DNA of 64,000 nucleotides, from assembly GCA_040218815.1 (NCBI GenBank), contig JAVJQS010000004.1:62001-126000 (forward strand). Direction: 5' to 3'. The position numbers were made by a program, and so were the translations under genes. Origin of the DNA: JAVJQS01 sp040218815. GTDB taxonomy: Bacteria > Bacteroidota > Bacteroidia > Flavobacteriales_E > Vicingaceae. The notes under the pieces were generated by a model. That model ran no database searches, had not been told where the DNA came from, and saw nothing but the letters and a program-made list of their open reading frames with translations. Positions 44,601-52,097 of this stretch are shown in pieces. Each line of letters begins with the position of its first letter. The stretch's first letter is position 1.

Positions 44601-44907
44601 CAATAAACAACCTATTGGAGATTATGAACATAGAACCAAATTTGATACGCATAGCATTAAAATAGAACCAAAGGATACTATTTATTTATTTAGTGATGGC
44701 TTTCCAGACCAGTTTGGAGGGAAGAAAGGTAAAAAGTACATGTATAAACCCTTTAAACGATTTTTATTGGGCGTCCAGAAAGAAAAGTTAGAAAAGCAAG
44801 AAGAACTGTTAGCTATTGAATTAGAAAGCTGGATGAATCCAACTGAATCAGGAAGTCATTATGAGCAAATTGATGATGTCTTAATCTTTGGAGTTCGTTT
44901 TAATTAG
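41641..44907 (+). CDS. Periplasmic-propeller sensor with cytoplasmic SpoIIE (PP2C) phosphatase domain, 1088 aa
   Basis: A signal or first membrane segment (1-20) is followed by many two-component-regulator-propeller repeats (units like GYLWLGTDGGGVSKFDG and GNLWFATNEGLSIFDG, to ~680). A Y_Y_Y-type domain follows (~690-750, ITYTYKLQGLNDVWF), then a membrane segment (~757-779), a coiled coil (VEERTKEVVAQKDIIEEKN) and a SpoIIE phosphatase (~840-1088). The SpoIIE metal-binding Asp motifs are SGDFYW, MAADCTGHGVPGA, DGMDVGL and FSDGFPDQFGG. The layout implies that a periplasmic signal controls Ser/Thr dephosphorylation in the cytoplasm, usually of an anti-sigma antagonist. No such partner is in the window. 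The gene is 14 bases after the caspase gene. Confidence 0.88.
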   Translation: MNFRSSLLLILLLFSLESYTQKNNFSSYSVRNGLPQNTVYKIFQDSKGYLWLGTDGGGVSKFDGRDHTYYKKVDGLASNVIRDIYEDKSGNLWFATNEGLSIFDGIKFKTISKEDGLISNTVVKIYEDSKGRIWVGSTGGGLSYISIKDSLTIKNYTSADGLSSNNVLSILEDDFSRVWVGYIGGPPQIIDLEKNKLVVEEVATSFYDLDAIYCGTKDSEGNIWFGSINHGVFKFENIELDTDPSLVNYSVLNGLKDNYILDISTNDSVTWIATNDGGVHYLQNNAVNTFTTEDGLPGNQIIDLLTDRGGNLWISCMGEGILKLYGFDFSHFSSDDGLISDQISYIKGSPVDSSYWVASYDNGIQNIKIEKNKIITKRHILNDDQLYNSIKTFDFDANNNMWIGTKNGLVVWNETVLATVGSDRIAGEKINSVLCASSGWVWIGTSSGLSFYNGNYGVFSEEDGFINNEIQTIIESEDGTIWIGTLGGLASYKDEIMVTYDEVEGLTNLKVHALEEAKNGNIIIGTYGGGLFSLDKSKDSLQITPILLSEELTSSNIYSLTFHNDSTLIVGTDKGADKIVFNPDFSVKSLKHFNQNNGFLSIENNINAIHSDEFNNAVLFGTVSGLTIYRPELEDKNRYKPNLLLESIQLFNQPVNWGKFGETDSNRLPVNLVLPHNQNFISFSFSTIYFKNPKNITYTYKLQGLNDVWFSSQSNEVVFQGLEPNAYTLEVKSITANGLESDSFFFSFEVKPPFYKTWWFYSACILFIGITIIVVFQLNLRRLKREKIVLENTVEERTKEVVAQKDIIEEKNQEIMDSITYAKGIQKAILPDEPKLNNYFDDFLVFFKPKDIVSGDFYWAHKKNDKYYFMAADCTGHGVPGAIMSVIGHTCLESTLKNPEELSAGEFLDLLNQNVIDILLQSEKHSVKDGMDVGLCIYDPKTSTIEYAGANNPMYLIRNTDSGFSGALNEDQLAIANDSYNLFEFKANKQPIGDYEHRTKFDTHSIKIEPKDTIYLFSDGFPDQFGGKKGKKYMYKPFKRFLLGVQKEKLEKQEELLAIELESWMNPTESGSHYEQIDDVLIFGVRFN

Positions 44908-44916
44908 TTTGCCGAA

Positions 44917-45960
44917 TTATTTATTAATTTTCATTTCTTCCCAAGTCCAAAAACCTTTTGGTTCAATTTGTTGAAAAGCGTTAGTAAGAAATTGAAGTAC
45001 CAGCTCGACAAACTTATTTTTATCAATCGAAGAAGAATATATTTCTCGTTCCGTAGGGTTAGCGTAACGGTCTGCCTTTTCTAGTTTTTCCTTTTCCAAG
45101 CGCAGTATTGGACCAGTATCAGTTATCTTGTCAACCTTCCACATGAATGAATTTTGCTCCAATTCATTGAGTTTATCTGCTAATGGCTTAAGATTTATTC
45201 TTGGTAAACTTTTCCGACTAGCTAAATCGATCCAAGTAGTGTATTTACATTCCAACTCATAGCGATTTTTTGAATAACAGCTTAGTACCATGTCAAAACC
45301 ACTCGTTTCTGAAAACAGGGCATAATAGTGAATAGGATTCGATGTTTCTCGGATAAATAAGCCCAAGTCTAAATGTCTTGAAACTTTGCCGTTTGTAGCT
45401 AATTGATTTAGTCCTTCTTTGACTTCTTCATATTCTTTAGCCCAATCTGCTTTAAAATCATCTAGCTGAGTCAAAACCCTGGGAAATAGAGGTAGAAAGT
45501 AATTGAATTTTTCAACACATAATTCCATCTCTTCTTTCTCTCCAAAAGGCCGGTAAAACTTTTCTTTTTCAACTGTATTCATCCAGCAACAGAGCTTTAA
45601 TGCAGTTTCTGCAGCTTCATTACCTGATTCAAATTCTCGAAAGTCTCCAATGATGGCCATTTGTTTTAATACGTCAAAGTACTCCATCGCCAGTTCTGGA
45701 TAGAATAGGGCAAACACACCTACAAATCCGTCAATATCGAAATGGGTAGCTGAAATGGAAGGGGTATCTATTCCTTGGAAATTTTCTTTAATAGCATTTA
45801 ATACAATTTCTCCTGAAGTATCTGCTGCAATTGATGGATGAGTATTTGCTCCCTTCCAGTGGGATAACACTAGACTTTTAGGATGAAGTCCATCGACTAC
45901 AATCGCTTTCTCCGATTTAATTGAGTGAAAGGGGATAAATTTTTTCGAAAGCTGCTCCAT
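44917..45960 (-). CDS. Conserved hypothetical protein, 347 aa
   Basis: It is soluble, with no signal peptide. The N-terminal part has IAADTSGEIVLNAI and ATHFDIDGFVGVFALFYPELA. The HFDIDG stretch looks like a metal site of the DHH type, though the rest does not follow that family. The protein resembles a group of Bacteroidota hypothetical proteins (possibly DUF6687), which I cannot confirm from memory. The C-terminus LTNAFQQIEPKGFWTWEEMKINK is well defined. It lies convergent with, and only nine bases from, the SpoIIE gene, with no clear terminator between. It has its own promoter at 45977-45984. Confidence 0.7.
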   Translation of the reverse strand: MEQLSKKFIPFHSIKSEKAIVVDGLHPKSLVLSHWKGANTHPSIAADTSGEIVLNAIKENFQGIDTPSISATHFDIDGFVGVFALFYPELAMEYFDVLKQMAIIGDFREFESGNEAAETALKLCCWMNTVEKEKFYRPFGEKEEMELCVEKFNYFLPLFPRVLTQLDDFKADWAKEYEEVKEGLNQLATNGKVSRHLDLGLFIRETSNPIHYYALFSETSGFDMVLSCYSKNRYELECKYTTWIDLASRKSLPRINLKPLADKLNELEQNSFMWKVDKITDTGPILRLEKEKLEKADRYANPTEREIYSSSIDKNKFVELVLQFLTNAFQQIEPKGFWTWEEMKINK

Positions 45961-45976
45961 ATTGTATTCTCAATTA

Positions 45977-45984
45977 CAAAGTTA
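45977..45984 (-). promoter_or_regulatory. -7 element (TAACTTTG) of the 45960 gene
   Basis: An exact TAnnTTTG match lies on the minus strand 16 bases before the ATG. No clear -33 TTG is seen at the standard spacing. Confidence 0.5.
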
Positions 45985-46121
45985 CCAATCATAGGATTCA
46001 CTGAAAATTATTCACGACCAATCGATAGAAAATAGTTGTCGCCTGCCATCTTTTTTATCAAATTTGACGTCATTTACAATAAATCACTTATTACAGCGTA
46101 TTCCAATATAGCTCCAATTAA

Positions 46122-47162
46122 ATGCCAAAGTTTTCTATTTTTCTTTTACTTATCCATCTGAGTATTTTTGCTGCAGGACAAATCGGGGGAGATAATACCT
46201 ATGAATTTTTAAATTTAAATACGTCTGCGCGTATAGCCTCGCTTGGCGGTAATCAAATAGCAGTAAAAGATGATGATCCCTTTTTAGGCTTTGTAAATCC
46301 CAGTTTATTAAATGAGGAGATGGACAATAAGTTAGCCTTAACTTATGTATCCTATTTGGCAGATATAAATGTAGGATTTGCTTCTTACACGAAATCAATT
46401 GATAGTTTAGGAACATTCAATATAGGGGTGCAATATGTCGATTATGGAAGTTTCACTGAAACAGATTTAGGCGGAAACGAAATAGGGAATTTTACAGCAG
46501 GGGAGTACGCCTTTGTTTTGGGTTATAGTTACCCCATAGATACTAATTTCTCAGTCGGAGCTAATTTAAAAACCATTTATTCATCGTTTTACGATTATCA
46601 ATCAGTTGGACTAGCTGCTGATATTGGTGCGAGTTATTATTCAAAAAAGAGTGGTGTTACAATGTCACTTTTAGCGAAAAATATGGGTACTCAAATTACT
46701 AGCTATTCAGAAGCGGATGCTGAGGACCTTCCTTTTGAACTTCAATTTGGCATAACCAAACGGTTTAAGAATGTTCCTTTAAGACTGGGAGTAATTGCAC
46801 AACACTTGCAACAATGGGATTTAACGTATGAAAATCCGAATGACCAAGATGGGCAAGGCCTACTAGGTGATGATGCTGAAAATGATAGCAATGAGAATGG
46901 TTTTTTAGACAAATTAGCCAGGCATTTTATCTTCAATGCTGAAATGTTGATTTCAAAGAATTTTAATATTCGATTTGGTTACAATTACCTTAGGAGAGCA
47001 GAATTAAAAGTGGATGAAAAAACAGGTACAGTTGGAATGAGCCTTGGGGTAGGGTTCAGGATTTCAAAATTCCACATTAGCTATGGAAGGGCAGCTTATC
47101 ATCAAGTAGGACCAACCAATACATTTTCGGTTTCTACAAGACTTTCCGATTTTATCAATTAA
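46122..47162 (+). CDS. porQ: Type IX secretion system protein PorQ
   Basis: A signal peptide (1-19) precedes the PorQ signature GGDNTYEFLNLNTSARIASLGG and FVNPSLLNEEMDNKLALTYV. FadL-like barrel strands end in FSVSTRLSDFIN. PorQ is one of the outer-membrane T9SS components, needed for secretion and handling of sorting-domain proteins at the cell surface. The order porQ then cmk is common in Bacteroidota and supports this name over the other PorV/PorQ member at 15933. The acidic loop DQDGQGLLGDDAENDSNENG is calcium-site-like. The length (346 aa) is normal. Confidence 0.85.
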   Translation: MPKFSIFLLLIHLSIFAAGQIGGDNTYEFLNLNTSARIASLGGNQIAVKDDDPFLGFVNPSLLNEEMDNKLALTYVSYLADINVGFASYTKSIDSLGTFNIGVQYVDYGSFTETDLGGNEIGNFTAGEYAFVLGYSYPIDTNFSVGANLKTIYSSFYDYQSVGLAADIGASYYSKKSGVTMSLLAKNMGTQITSYSEADAEDLPFELQFGITKRFKNVPLRLGVIAQHLQQWDLTYENPNDQDGQGLLGDDAENDSNENGFLDKLARHFIFNAEMLISKNFNIRFGYNYLRRAELKVDEKTGTVGMSLGVGFRISKFHISYGRAAYHQVGPTNTFSVSTRLSDFIN

Positions 47163-47212
47163 TTTAGACGATTAATTTAGGTCTTTTATTGATTTGTTTT
47201 TCAACATTCATT

Positions 47213-47899
47213 ATGCAAGATATTATTGTTGCAATTGATGGCTTCTCGTCATGTGGTAAGAGCACGCTAGCTAAAGCATTAGCAAAAAAAATGAACTATT
47301 CTTATGTTGATACAGGAGCAATGTACCGAGCAGTTACTCTATACCTATTAAGAAACGAGTTGAATTGGAACTCAATGAGTAAAGAAGAATTGGAAAAAAC
47401 CCTTGATCAAATAAAGATTGAGTTTAAATTTAACAGTGAAAAACAACAGTCAGAAACTTATTTAAACGGAGAAAATATTGAAGCTGAAATTCGGGAAAAA
47501 GCGGTTTCAGATACCGTTAGTGAAGTAAGCCAATTAAAAACCATTAGAAGTAGGATGGTGGAACTTCAGCAGCTAGCTGGTAAAAATAAAGCCCTGGTCA
47601 TGGATGGTAGAGATATTGGTTCTACAGTGTTCCCCAATGCAGAGTTGAAACTATTCATGACAGCTGACCCACAGATCCGAGCAAAACGACGCTATGATGA
47701 ACTTAAAGCAAAAGGAGCAGAAATCACTTTAGAAGAAGTAAGTGAGAACCTTAAAACTAGAGATTATAATGATACTCACCGAAAGGAAACTCCCTTGATA
47801 AGGTCCGCTGATGCTATTGAAATAGACAACTCTTATTTGAATGAAGAGGAGCAGTTGAATTTAGTCTTGAGGATGGTTGAGGAGAAAATAAAAGCTTAA
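47213..47899 (+). CDS. cmk: Cytidylate kinase
   Basis: It phosphorylates CMP and dCMP with ATP. The P-loop is GFSSCGKS (10-17). The CMP-binding segment DTGAMYRAVTLYL follows at ~34, then a MDGRDIGSTVFP motif and a lid rich in Arg (RAKRRYDEL, RDYNDTHRKETPL). The ATG at 47213 is preferred over the upstream TTG (47189), which adds a non-homologous MICFSTFI. The length of 228 aa is normal. In many Firmicutes and some other bacteria cmk, ispH and rpsA are neighbours or fused; here the same three genes are adjacent, with ispH turned round. Confidence 0.95.
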   Translation: MQDIIVAIDGFSSCGKSTLAKALAKKMNYSYVDTGAMYRAVTLYLLRNELNWNSMSKEELEKTLDQIKIEFKFNSEKQQSETYLNGENIEAEIREKAVSDTVSEVSQLKTIRSRMVELQQLAGKNKALVMDGRDIGSTVFPNAELKLFMTADPQIRAKRRYDELKAKGAEITLEEVSENLKTRDYNDTHRKETPLIRSADAIEIDNSYLNEEEQLNLVLRMVEEKIKA

Positions 47900-47980
47900 T
47901 TAATTTACTTATATGAATATCAATTTATTCAACTAAAATTATTCGAGTTCAATGAAATCATTTGGATTTCACTTTTTATA

Positions 47981-48025
47981 TTTACTTTTTTCCATTCCCG
48001 ATAGCTTTCGGGAGAAAAAAGTAAA
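47981..48025. terminator. Long hairpin after cmk (Flavobacterial CCCGATAGC-type repeat)
   Basis: tttactttttt (47981-47991) pairs perfectly with aaaaaagtaaa (48015-48025). Inside, tcccga (47996-48001) pairs with tcggga (48008-48013). The CCCGATAGC(A/T)TTCGGGA core is one I associate with interspersed hairpins in Flavobacteriales, from memory. It could end cmk transcription. Confidence 0.65.
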
Positions 48026-48036
48026 CAAAAAAATCT

Positions 48037-48186
48037 AGGCCTTTTCCTAATTTAAGAATTCCGCTCCTAAATGGTGATGATTTCAGTGATCTCCAACGAT
48101 CTACCTTGGAGCTTCTGCAATCATTAGCTCCATTTAGTTCGTTCCATCCTTAAATTAGGAATATGGCCATCCTTCCTATACGAGAT
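48037..48186. repeat. Nested palindromic element between cmk and ispH
   Basis: ttcctaatttaag (48044-48056) is the exact reverse complement of 48149-48161. Inside, ctaaatgg (48067-48074) pairs with ccatttag (48130-48137) and ggagct (48108-48113) with agctcc (48126-48131); ctccaa/ttggag (48091-48096, 48106-48111) is an alternative stem. Outer ggcc words extend both ends. There is no coding frame. It looks like a mobile or structured repeat. Confidence 0.75.
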
Positions 48187-48233
48187 TCAACTTATGAGTT
48201 AAATAACTTTGGGTGACATTCCGGACATTCATA

Positions 48234-49460
48234 TTAAGTTATTTCAAGCGATGCTAATACTTCATTTTTCGCTTTCCTGTCTGGGAAAAATTCTAAGAGA
48301 CGATCCAGCACTCCATCTACAACAGCGTCAGGACATGAAGCACCAGAAGTTAATATAATTCTAATGTTGTCTTTTTTTGGAATATAATCTTTAGAGATGA
48401 GCATTTGCTTGTTTTTGTAATCGAAATGCCTGATTTTTTTATCGGATACAATTTCTTCAGCACTCGATATAAAGTAAGTAGGTAGTTTTTGCTCACAAAG
48501 CTCTACTAAGTGAGAGGTGTTTGAGCTATTAAATCCACCCACTACTATTGCGATATCAGCAGGCTCTTCTAGCAACCCAAAGGTCGCTTGTTGATTATCA
48601 TTTGTAGCATAACATAAGGTGTCACGGGTATCGGCAAAATGGTTACTCAGTTGATCTTTACCAAATTTTTCGACCATCAAATCTTTAAAATAATTAGAAA
48701 TGGCCAAGGTATCTGATGCAAGCATAGTCGTTTGGTTAACAACTCCAACTCGATTTAAATGCTTTTCTGGGTCAAAACCTTTTGAGGCATAATTTTTAAA
48801 CTCCTCTTTAAAAGTCTTTAATGACATTTTACCTTGAATAAACTGGCCAAGTTTTTGGGCCTCCTCCATATCTCGTACAACAATCGAGTTCGAATGTTTG
48901 GCACTGTGAGAAAAGGTAGCACGTGTCTCCTCATGTTTGTGCTTTCCATGAATAATGACGGTGTAATCCTTTTGCCCAAGTTTTTCTGATTGTTTCCATA
49001 CTTTAGTTACGAAGGGGCAAGTAGTATCATATTTCTTAATGGAAATACCTATTTCCTCAAGCTTAGACTCAATTTCAAGAGTAGTGCCAAAAGCAGGAAT
49101 TATTACAATGTCATCCGGTTTTAAGGCATCCCATTCAATAAATTGATTGCCTTGAGTATCCATAATGAATTGAATACCCAAAGCTCTTAAATCAGCATTA
49201 ACCGAAGGATTATGAATCATTTGACTCAAAAGGTAAATGTTTTTCCCAGGGTTTTCCTCTACGGCTTTGTAGGCTATCTCTATGGCATTTTCTACTCCAT
49301 AGCAAAAACCAAAGTGACGAGCAACTAGGAAGGATACCTTTCCGAAATTTAGAATGGTCGGAGAGAAATTCTTTTTTCTTGGGTCTACTTGCTTTTGCTC
49401 ATTTTTTATGGTAGATATAAATGAACTACGGTAAGTGGTAGGAATATCAAATTGCTTCAT
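48234..49460 (-). CDS. ispH: 4-hydroxy-3-methylbut-2-enyl diphosphate reductase (long form)
   Basis: This is the last enzyme of the MEP isoprenoid pathway, which reduces HMBPP to IPP and DMAPP with a [4Fe-4S] cluster. The three cluster cysteines are Cys53 in HFGFCYGVENA, the Cys of DTTCPFVTKVW, and the Cys of TSGASCPDAVVD. Substrate His and Glu residues are visible in IHGKHKHEET. At 408 aa it belongs to the longer form with an insert of about 50 residues (FIQGKMSLKTFKEEFKNY ... KHLNRVGVVNQTTM), common in Bacteroidota and plant/cyanobacterial lines. It is convergent with cmk and divergent from rpsA. Confidence 0.95.
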   Translation of the reverse strand: MKQFDIPTTYRSSFISTIKNEQKQVDPRKKNFSPTILNFGKVSFLVARHFGFCYGVENAIEIAYKAVEENPGKNIYLLSQMIHNPSVNADLRALGIQFIMDTQGNQFIEWDALKPDDIVIIPAFGTTLEIESKLEEIGISIKKYDTTCPFVTKVWKQSEKLGQKDYTVIIHGKHKHEETRATFSHSAKHSNSIVVRDMEEAQKLGQFIQGKMSLKTFKEEFKNYASKGFDPEKHLNRVGVVNQTTMLASDTLAISNYFKDLMVEKFGKDQLSNHFADTRDTLCYATNDNQQATFGLLEEPADIAIVVGGFNSSNTSHLVELCEQKLPTYFISSAEEIVSDKKIRHFDYKNKQMLISKDYIPKKDNIRIILTSGASCPDAVVDGVLDRLLEFFPDRKAKNEVLASLEIT

Positions 49461-49476
49461 AGAATAAAACTTAAGT

Positions 49477-49484
49477 CAAAATTA
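49477..49484 (-). promoter_or_regulatory. -7 element (TAATTTTG) of ispH
   Basis: An exact TAnnTTTG match on the minus strand lies 16 bases before the ATG. Confidence 0.5.
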
Positions 49485-49545
49485 AGCATTGATCGTCTGA
49501 TAATAAATGGTGTTTTAAGTGAATAACACAGATTGTTATAACTTG

Positions 49546-49575
49546 TTGACAGTGTTGATAATTTGAGTATATTTG
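49546..49575 (+). promoter_or_regulatory. rpsA promoter (TTG-N19-TATATTTG)
   Basis: TTG (49546-49548) and TATATTTG (49568-49575) are exactly 19 bases apart, a textbook Bacteroidota primary-sigma promoter. It predicts a leader of about 95 bases before the ATG at 49677. Confidence 0.85.
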
Positions 49576-49593
49576 CGCCCTCATTTTGAGAAG

Positions 49594-49658
49594 CCCAAAG
49601 CTCGGTATTTTGGGATATTTATAACAACTTTCGTTTTCATACCGATTAAAAAACGAAA
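49594..49658 (+). promoter_or_regulatory. Candidate rpsA leader with alternative hairpins
   Basis: Hairpin A: cccaaa (49594-49599) with tttggg (49609-49614). Hairpin B: tttcgtttt (49629-49637) with aaaacgaaa (49650-49658). The loop of A (tcggtat, 49602-49608) is exactly complementary to the loop of B (ataccga, 49639-49645), allowing a kissing contact or a competing long stem. It is a possible autoregulatory site for S1. Confidence 0.55.
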
Positions 49659-49676
49659 TACAAAAACAAGTCATTG

Positions 49677-51947
49677 ATGGCTGAATCTAAAGAAAAAGCT
49701 GCTGATAAAAAAGCAGAAACAACTACCAAAGCTACAGAAAGCAAGGCAAGCGAAAAAAAGGCTGAAACTAAAAAGCCTGAAGCTAAAAAAGAAGCGACCG
49801 CTTCAAAAGAAAAAACAGCAAATAAAAAAGCTGAAACACCAAAAGCAAAGAAAGAAACTCCAAAAGGAAAGGAAAAAGCTGAGGAAATGACTCAGCCAAA
49901 ACCTACACCAGAAAAAAATCCTGTTGAAGCTAAGGCAAAAGAATCTGCTGAAGAAAAAAAGGAAATTAAAGGAGACGATAAAAAGTCAAGTTCTACTGCT
50001 GCTGCTGCAAAAAAGGTAAAGACAGATACAAGTGATGTTGCGCCAAGAAAAGAAGCAATAGTGGAAGATAAGACTACTGATGCTGAAGAAGTGAAAGCAG
50101 AGTACGAAGCGCCAAAAACTAAAGAAGAACGCCAAAAAGAATTGGCTGAGTTCAGAAAAGAGTTTGATTGGGATGCTATTGGAAAGTATGATGATAAATA
50201 TTCTGACGCTGAACAAAAAGAGTTGGAAAACATATACGACGAAACCATTAATTCAATTAATGAGCAAGACGTTGTAGATGGCGAAGTAGTGAGCATTACT
50301 GCTCGTGAAGTTGTCGTTAACATCGGATATAAGTCAGATGGCGTAATTACCAAGTCTGAATTGAGATACCGTGATGACTTAAAAATTGGTGATAAAGTAG
50401 AAGTATTTATCGAAAGCCAAGAAGATAAAAATGGTCAATTGGTACTTTCTCATAAGAAAGCTCGTGCTTTGAGAGCATGGGATAGAGTGAATGATGCATT
50501 AAATACGCAAGAAATCATCAAGGGGCACGTGAAGTGCAGAACTAAAGGTGGTTTAATTGTAGATGTATTTGGAATTGAGGCGTTCTTACCTGGATCTCAA
50601 ATTGATGTGAAGCCAATTAGAGATTACGACTTATACGTTGACAAAACCATGGAATTTAAAGTGGTTAAAATCAACAAAGAATTTAAAAACGTTGTTGTTT
50701 CGCATAAAGCATTAATTGAAGCTGAGCTTGAAGTTCAGAAGAAAGAAATCATTTCTCAATTAGAGAAAGGACAAGTATTGGAAGGAACTGTTAAAAACAT
50801 TACTTCTTACGGGGTATTTATTGACCTTGGTGGAGTTGATGGATTGGTTCACATTACTGATCTTTCATGGGGTAGAGTTAATCACCCAGAAGAAGTAGTT
50901 CAGTTGGATCAAAAAGTTCAAGTGGTTATACTTGATTTTGATGATGACAAGCGAAGAATTGCTTTAGGTATGAAGCAATTGGAAGGTCATCCATGGGAGA
51001 AATTAGACGACAAATTGCAAGTTGGCGACAAGGTGAAAGGAAAAGTTGTTGTTGTTGCTGATTATGGTGCATTTGTTGAAATTCAGCCAGGTGTTGAAGG
51101 TCTAATCCACGTTTCTGAAATCTCTTGGTCAAACCAATTGCAACCAGCACAAGCTTTCTTTAAAGTAGGTGACGAGGTTGAAGCTGAAATATTGACCCTT
51201 GACAGAGAAGAAAGAAAAATGTCATTAGGTGTTAAACAATTGACTAAAGATCCATGGGAAGGAATTGAAACTCGTTTCCCAGTTGATTCTAAACACACAG
51301 GTAAAGTAACAAACATTTCTGATTTTGGAGTATTTGTTGAATTAGCTGATGGTGTTGATGGATTGGTTCACATTTCTGATCTTTCTTGGCAGAAGAAGAT
51401 CAATCATCCAAAAGAAGTGACTTCTGTTGGAGAAGAAATGGAAATTATCATTTTGGAAATTGACAAGGACAACCGAAGACTAAGTTTAGGTTACAAGCAA
51501 TTAGAAGAGAATCCATGGGAGACTTTTGAAACAGTTTTTGAAATTGGAAGCGTACACAAAGGAACCATTTCTGAGGTGAATGCAAAAGGAGCAACAATTA
51601 TTTTACCTTACGGGGTAGAAGCATTTGCTACTAAGCGAAACCTATTGAAAGAAAATGGTGCTACTGCTGAAAAGGACGAAGAGTTAGATTTCAAAATCAT
51701 GGAATTCAACAAAAACGCTAAGAAAATTGCAGTTTCACACACTCAAATTCATAAAGATGAAGAGTATGAAGCGCAAACAGAAAAGCGTAAGCAAGCAAAA
51801 TCGAATCAGCGAGCAACTTCAAGTGCTATTAAAAACATGAATAGTAAGCAAGAGAAAACGACTCTTGGAGACTTAGATGCATTAGCAAACTTGAAAGACG
51901 AGTTGAGTGAAGGAGAGAAAAAGAAGAAAGCTGAAAAGAAAAAGTAA
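49677..51947 (+). CDS. rpsA: 30S ribosomal protein S1 with long charged N-terminal extension, 756 aa
   Basis: S1 binds mRNA and helps its loading on the 30S subunit. Six S1 (OB) domains run from ~200 to ~700, the first starting DVVDGEVVSITAREVVVNIG; domains 3-5 are the most typical (TSYGVFIDLGGVDGLVHITDLSW). A Lys/Glu-rich tail follows. Before the first domain are ~195 residues, of which ~135 are low-complexity repeats of Lys, Ala, Glu and Thr (KKAETTTKATES, KKPEAKKEA). Most Bacteroidota S1 proteins are about 600 aa, so this extension is unusual. The ATG at 49677 was chosen over TTG 49674. A canonical promoter and a structured leader precede it. Confidence 0.95.
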   Translation: MAESKEKAADKKAETTTKATESKASEKKAETKKPEAKKEATASKEKTANKKAETPKAKKETPKGKEKAEEMTQPKPTPEKNPVEAKAKESAEEKKEIKGDDKKSSSTAAAAKKVKTDTSDVAPRKEAIVEDKTTDAEEVKAEYEAPKTKEERQKELAEFRKEFDWDAIGKYDDKYSDAEQKELENIYDETINSINEQDVVDGEVVSITAREVVVNIGYKSDGVITKSELRYRDDLKIGDKVEVFIESQEDKNGQLVLSHKKARALRAWDRVNDALNTQEIIKGHVKCRTKGGLIVDVFGIEAFLPGSQIDVKPIRDYDLYVDKTMEFKVVKINKEFKNVVVSHKALIEAELEVQKKEIISQLEKGQVLEGTVKNITSYGVFIDLGGVDGLVHITDLSWGRVNHPEEVVQLDQKVQVVILDFDDDKRRIALGMKQLEGHPWEKLDDKLQVGDKVKGKVVVVADYGAFVEIQPGVEGLIHVSEISWSNQLQPAQAFFKVGDEVEAEILTLDREERKMSLGVKQLTKDPWEGIETRFPVDSKHTGKVTNISDFGVFVELADGVDGLVHISDLSWQKKINHPKEVTSVGEEMEIIILEIDKDNRRLSLGYKQLEENPWETFETVFEIGSVHKGTISEVNAKGATIILPYGVEAFATKRNLLKENGATAEKDEELDFKIMEFNKNAKKIAVSHTQIHKDEEYEAQTEKRKQAKSNQRATSSAIKNMNSKQEKTTLGDLDALANLKDELSEGEKKKKAEKKK

Positions 51948-51970
51948 GCTTCTGATTTTAATATAAAGAG

Positions 51971-52000
51971 AAAGGCCTGCAGAAGTGCGGGCCTTTTTTT
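51971..52000 (+). terminator. Intrinsic terminator of rpsA
   Basis: aaaggcc (51971-51977) pairs with ggccttt (51990-51996), followed by a run of T to 52000. Confidence 0.85.
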
Positions 52001-52010
52001 GTGCTAAAAT

Positions 52011-52028
52011 GCAGTTGTTAACAACTGC
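52011..52028. repeat. 18-bp perfect palindrome
   Basis: gcagttgttaacaactgc is its own reverse complement, placed between the convergent rpsA and T9SS protein genes. It may be a protein-binding site, since a loop-less hairpin is unfavourable in RNA. Confidence 0.7.
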
Positions 52029-52097
52029 TAGATGCAAAAGGTATAATTGATTGATGGTTTGTTAAGGGCTACCTTATTTATTAGCTAGGAATATTTA

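Noticed and set aside
47189..47212. TTG start for cmk
   Set aside because: It adds eight residues absent from the family; ATG 47213 begins right before the P-loop strand.
49892..50353. Minus-strand 153-codon ORF in rpsA
   Set aside because: It is a shadow of the Lys/Glu-rich extension with Ser/Phe bias and no start context.
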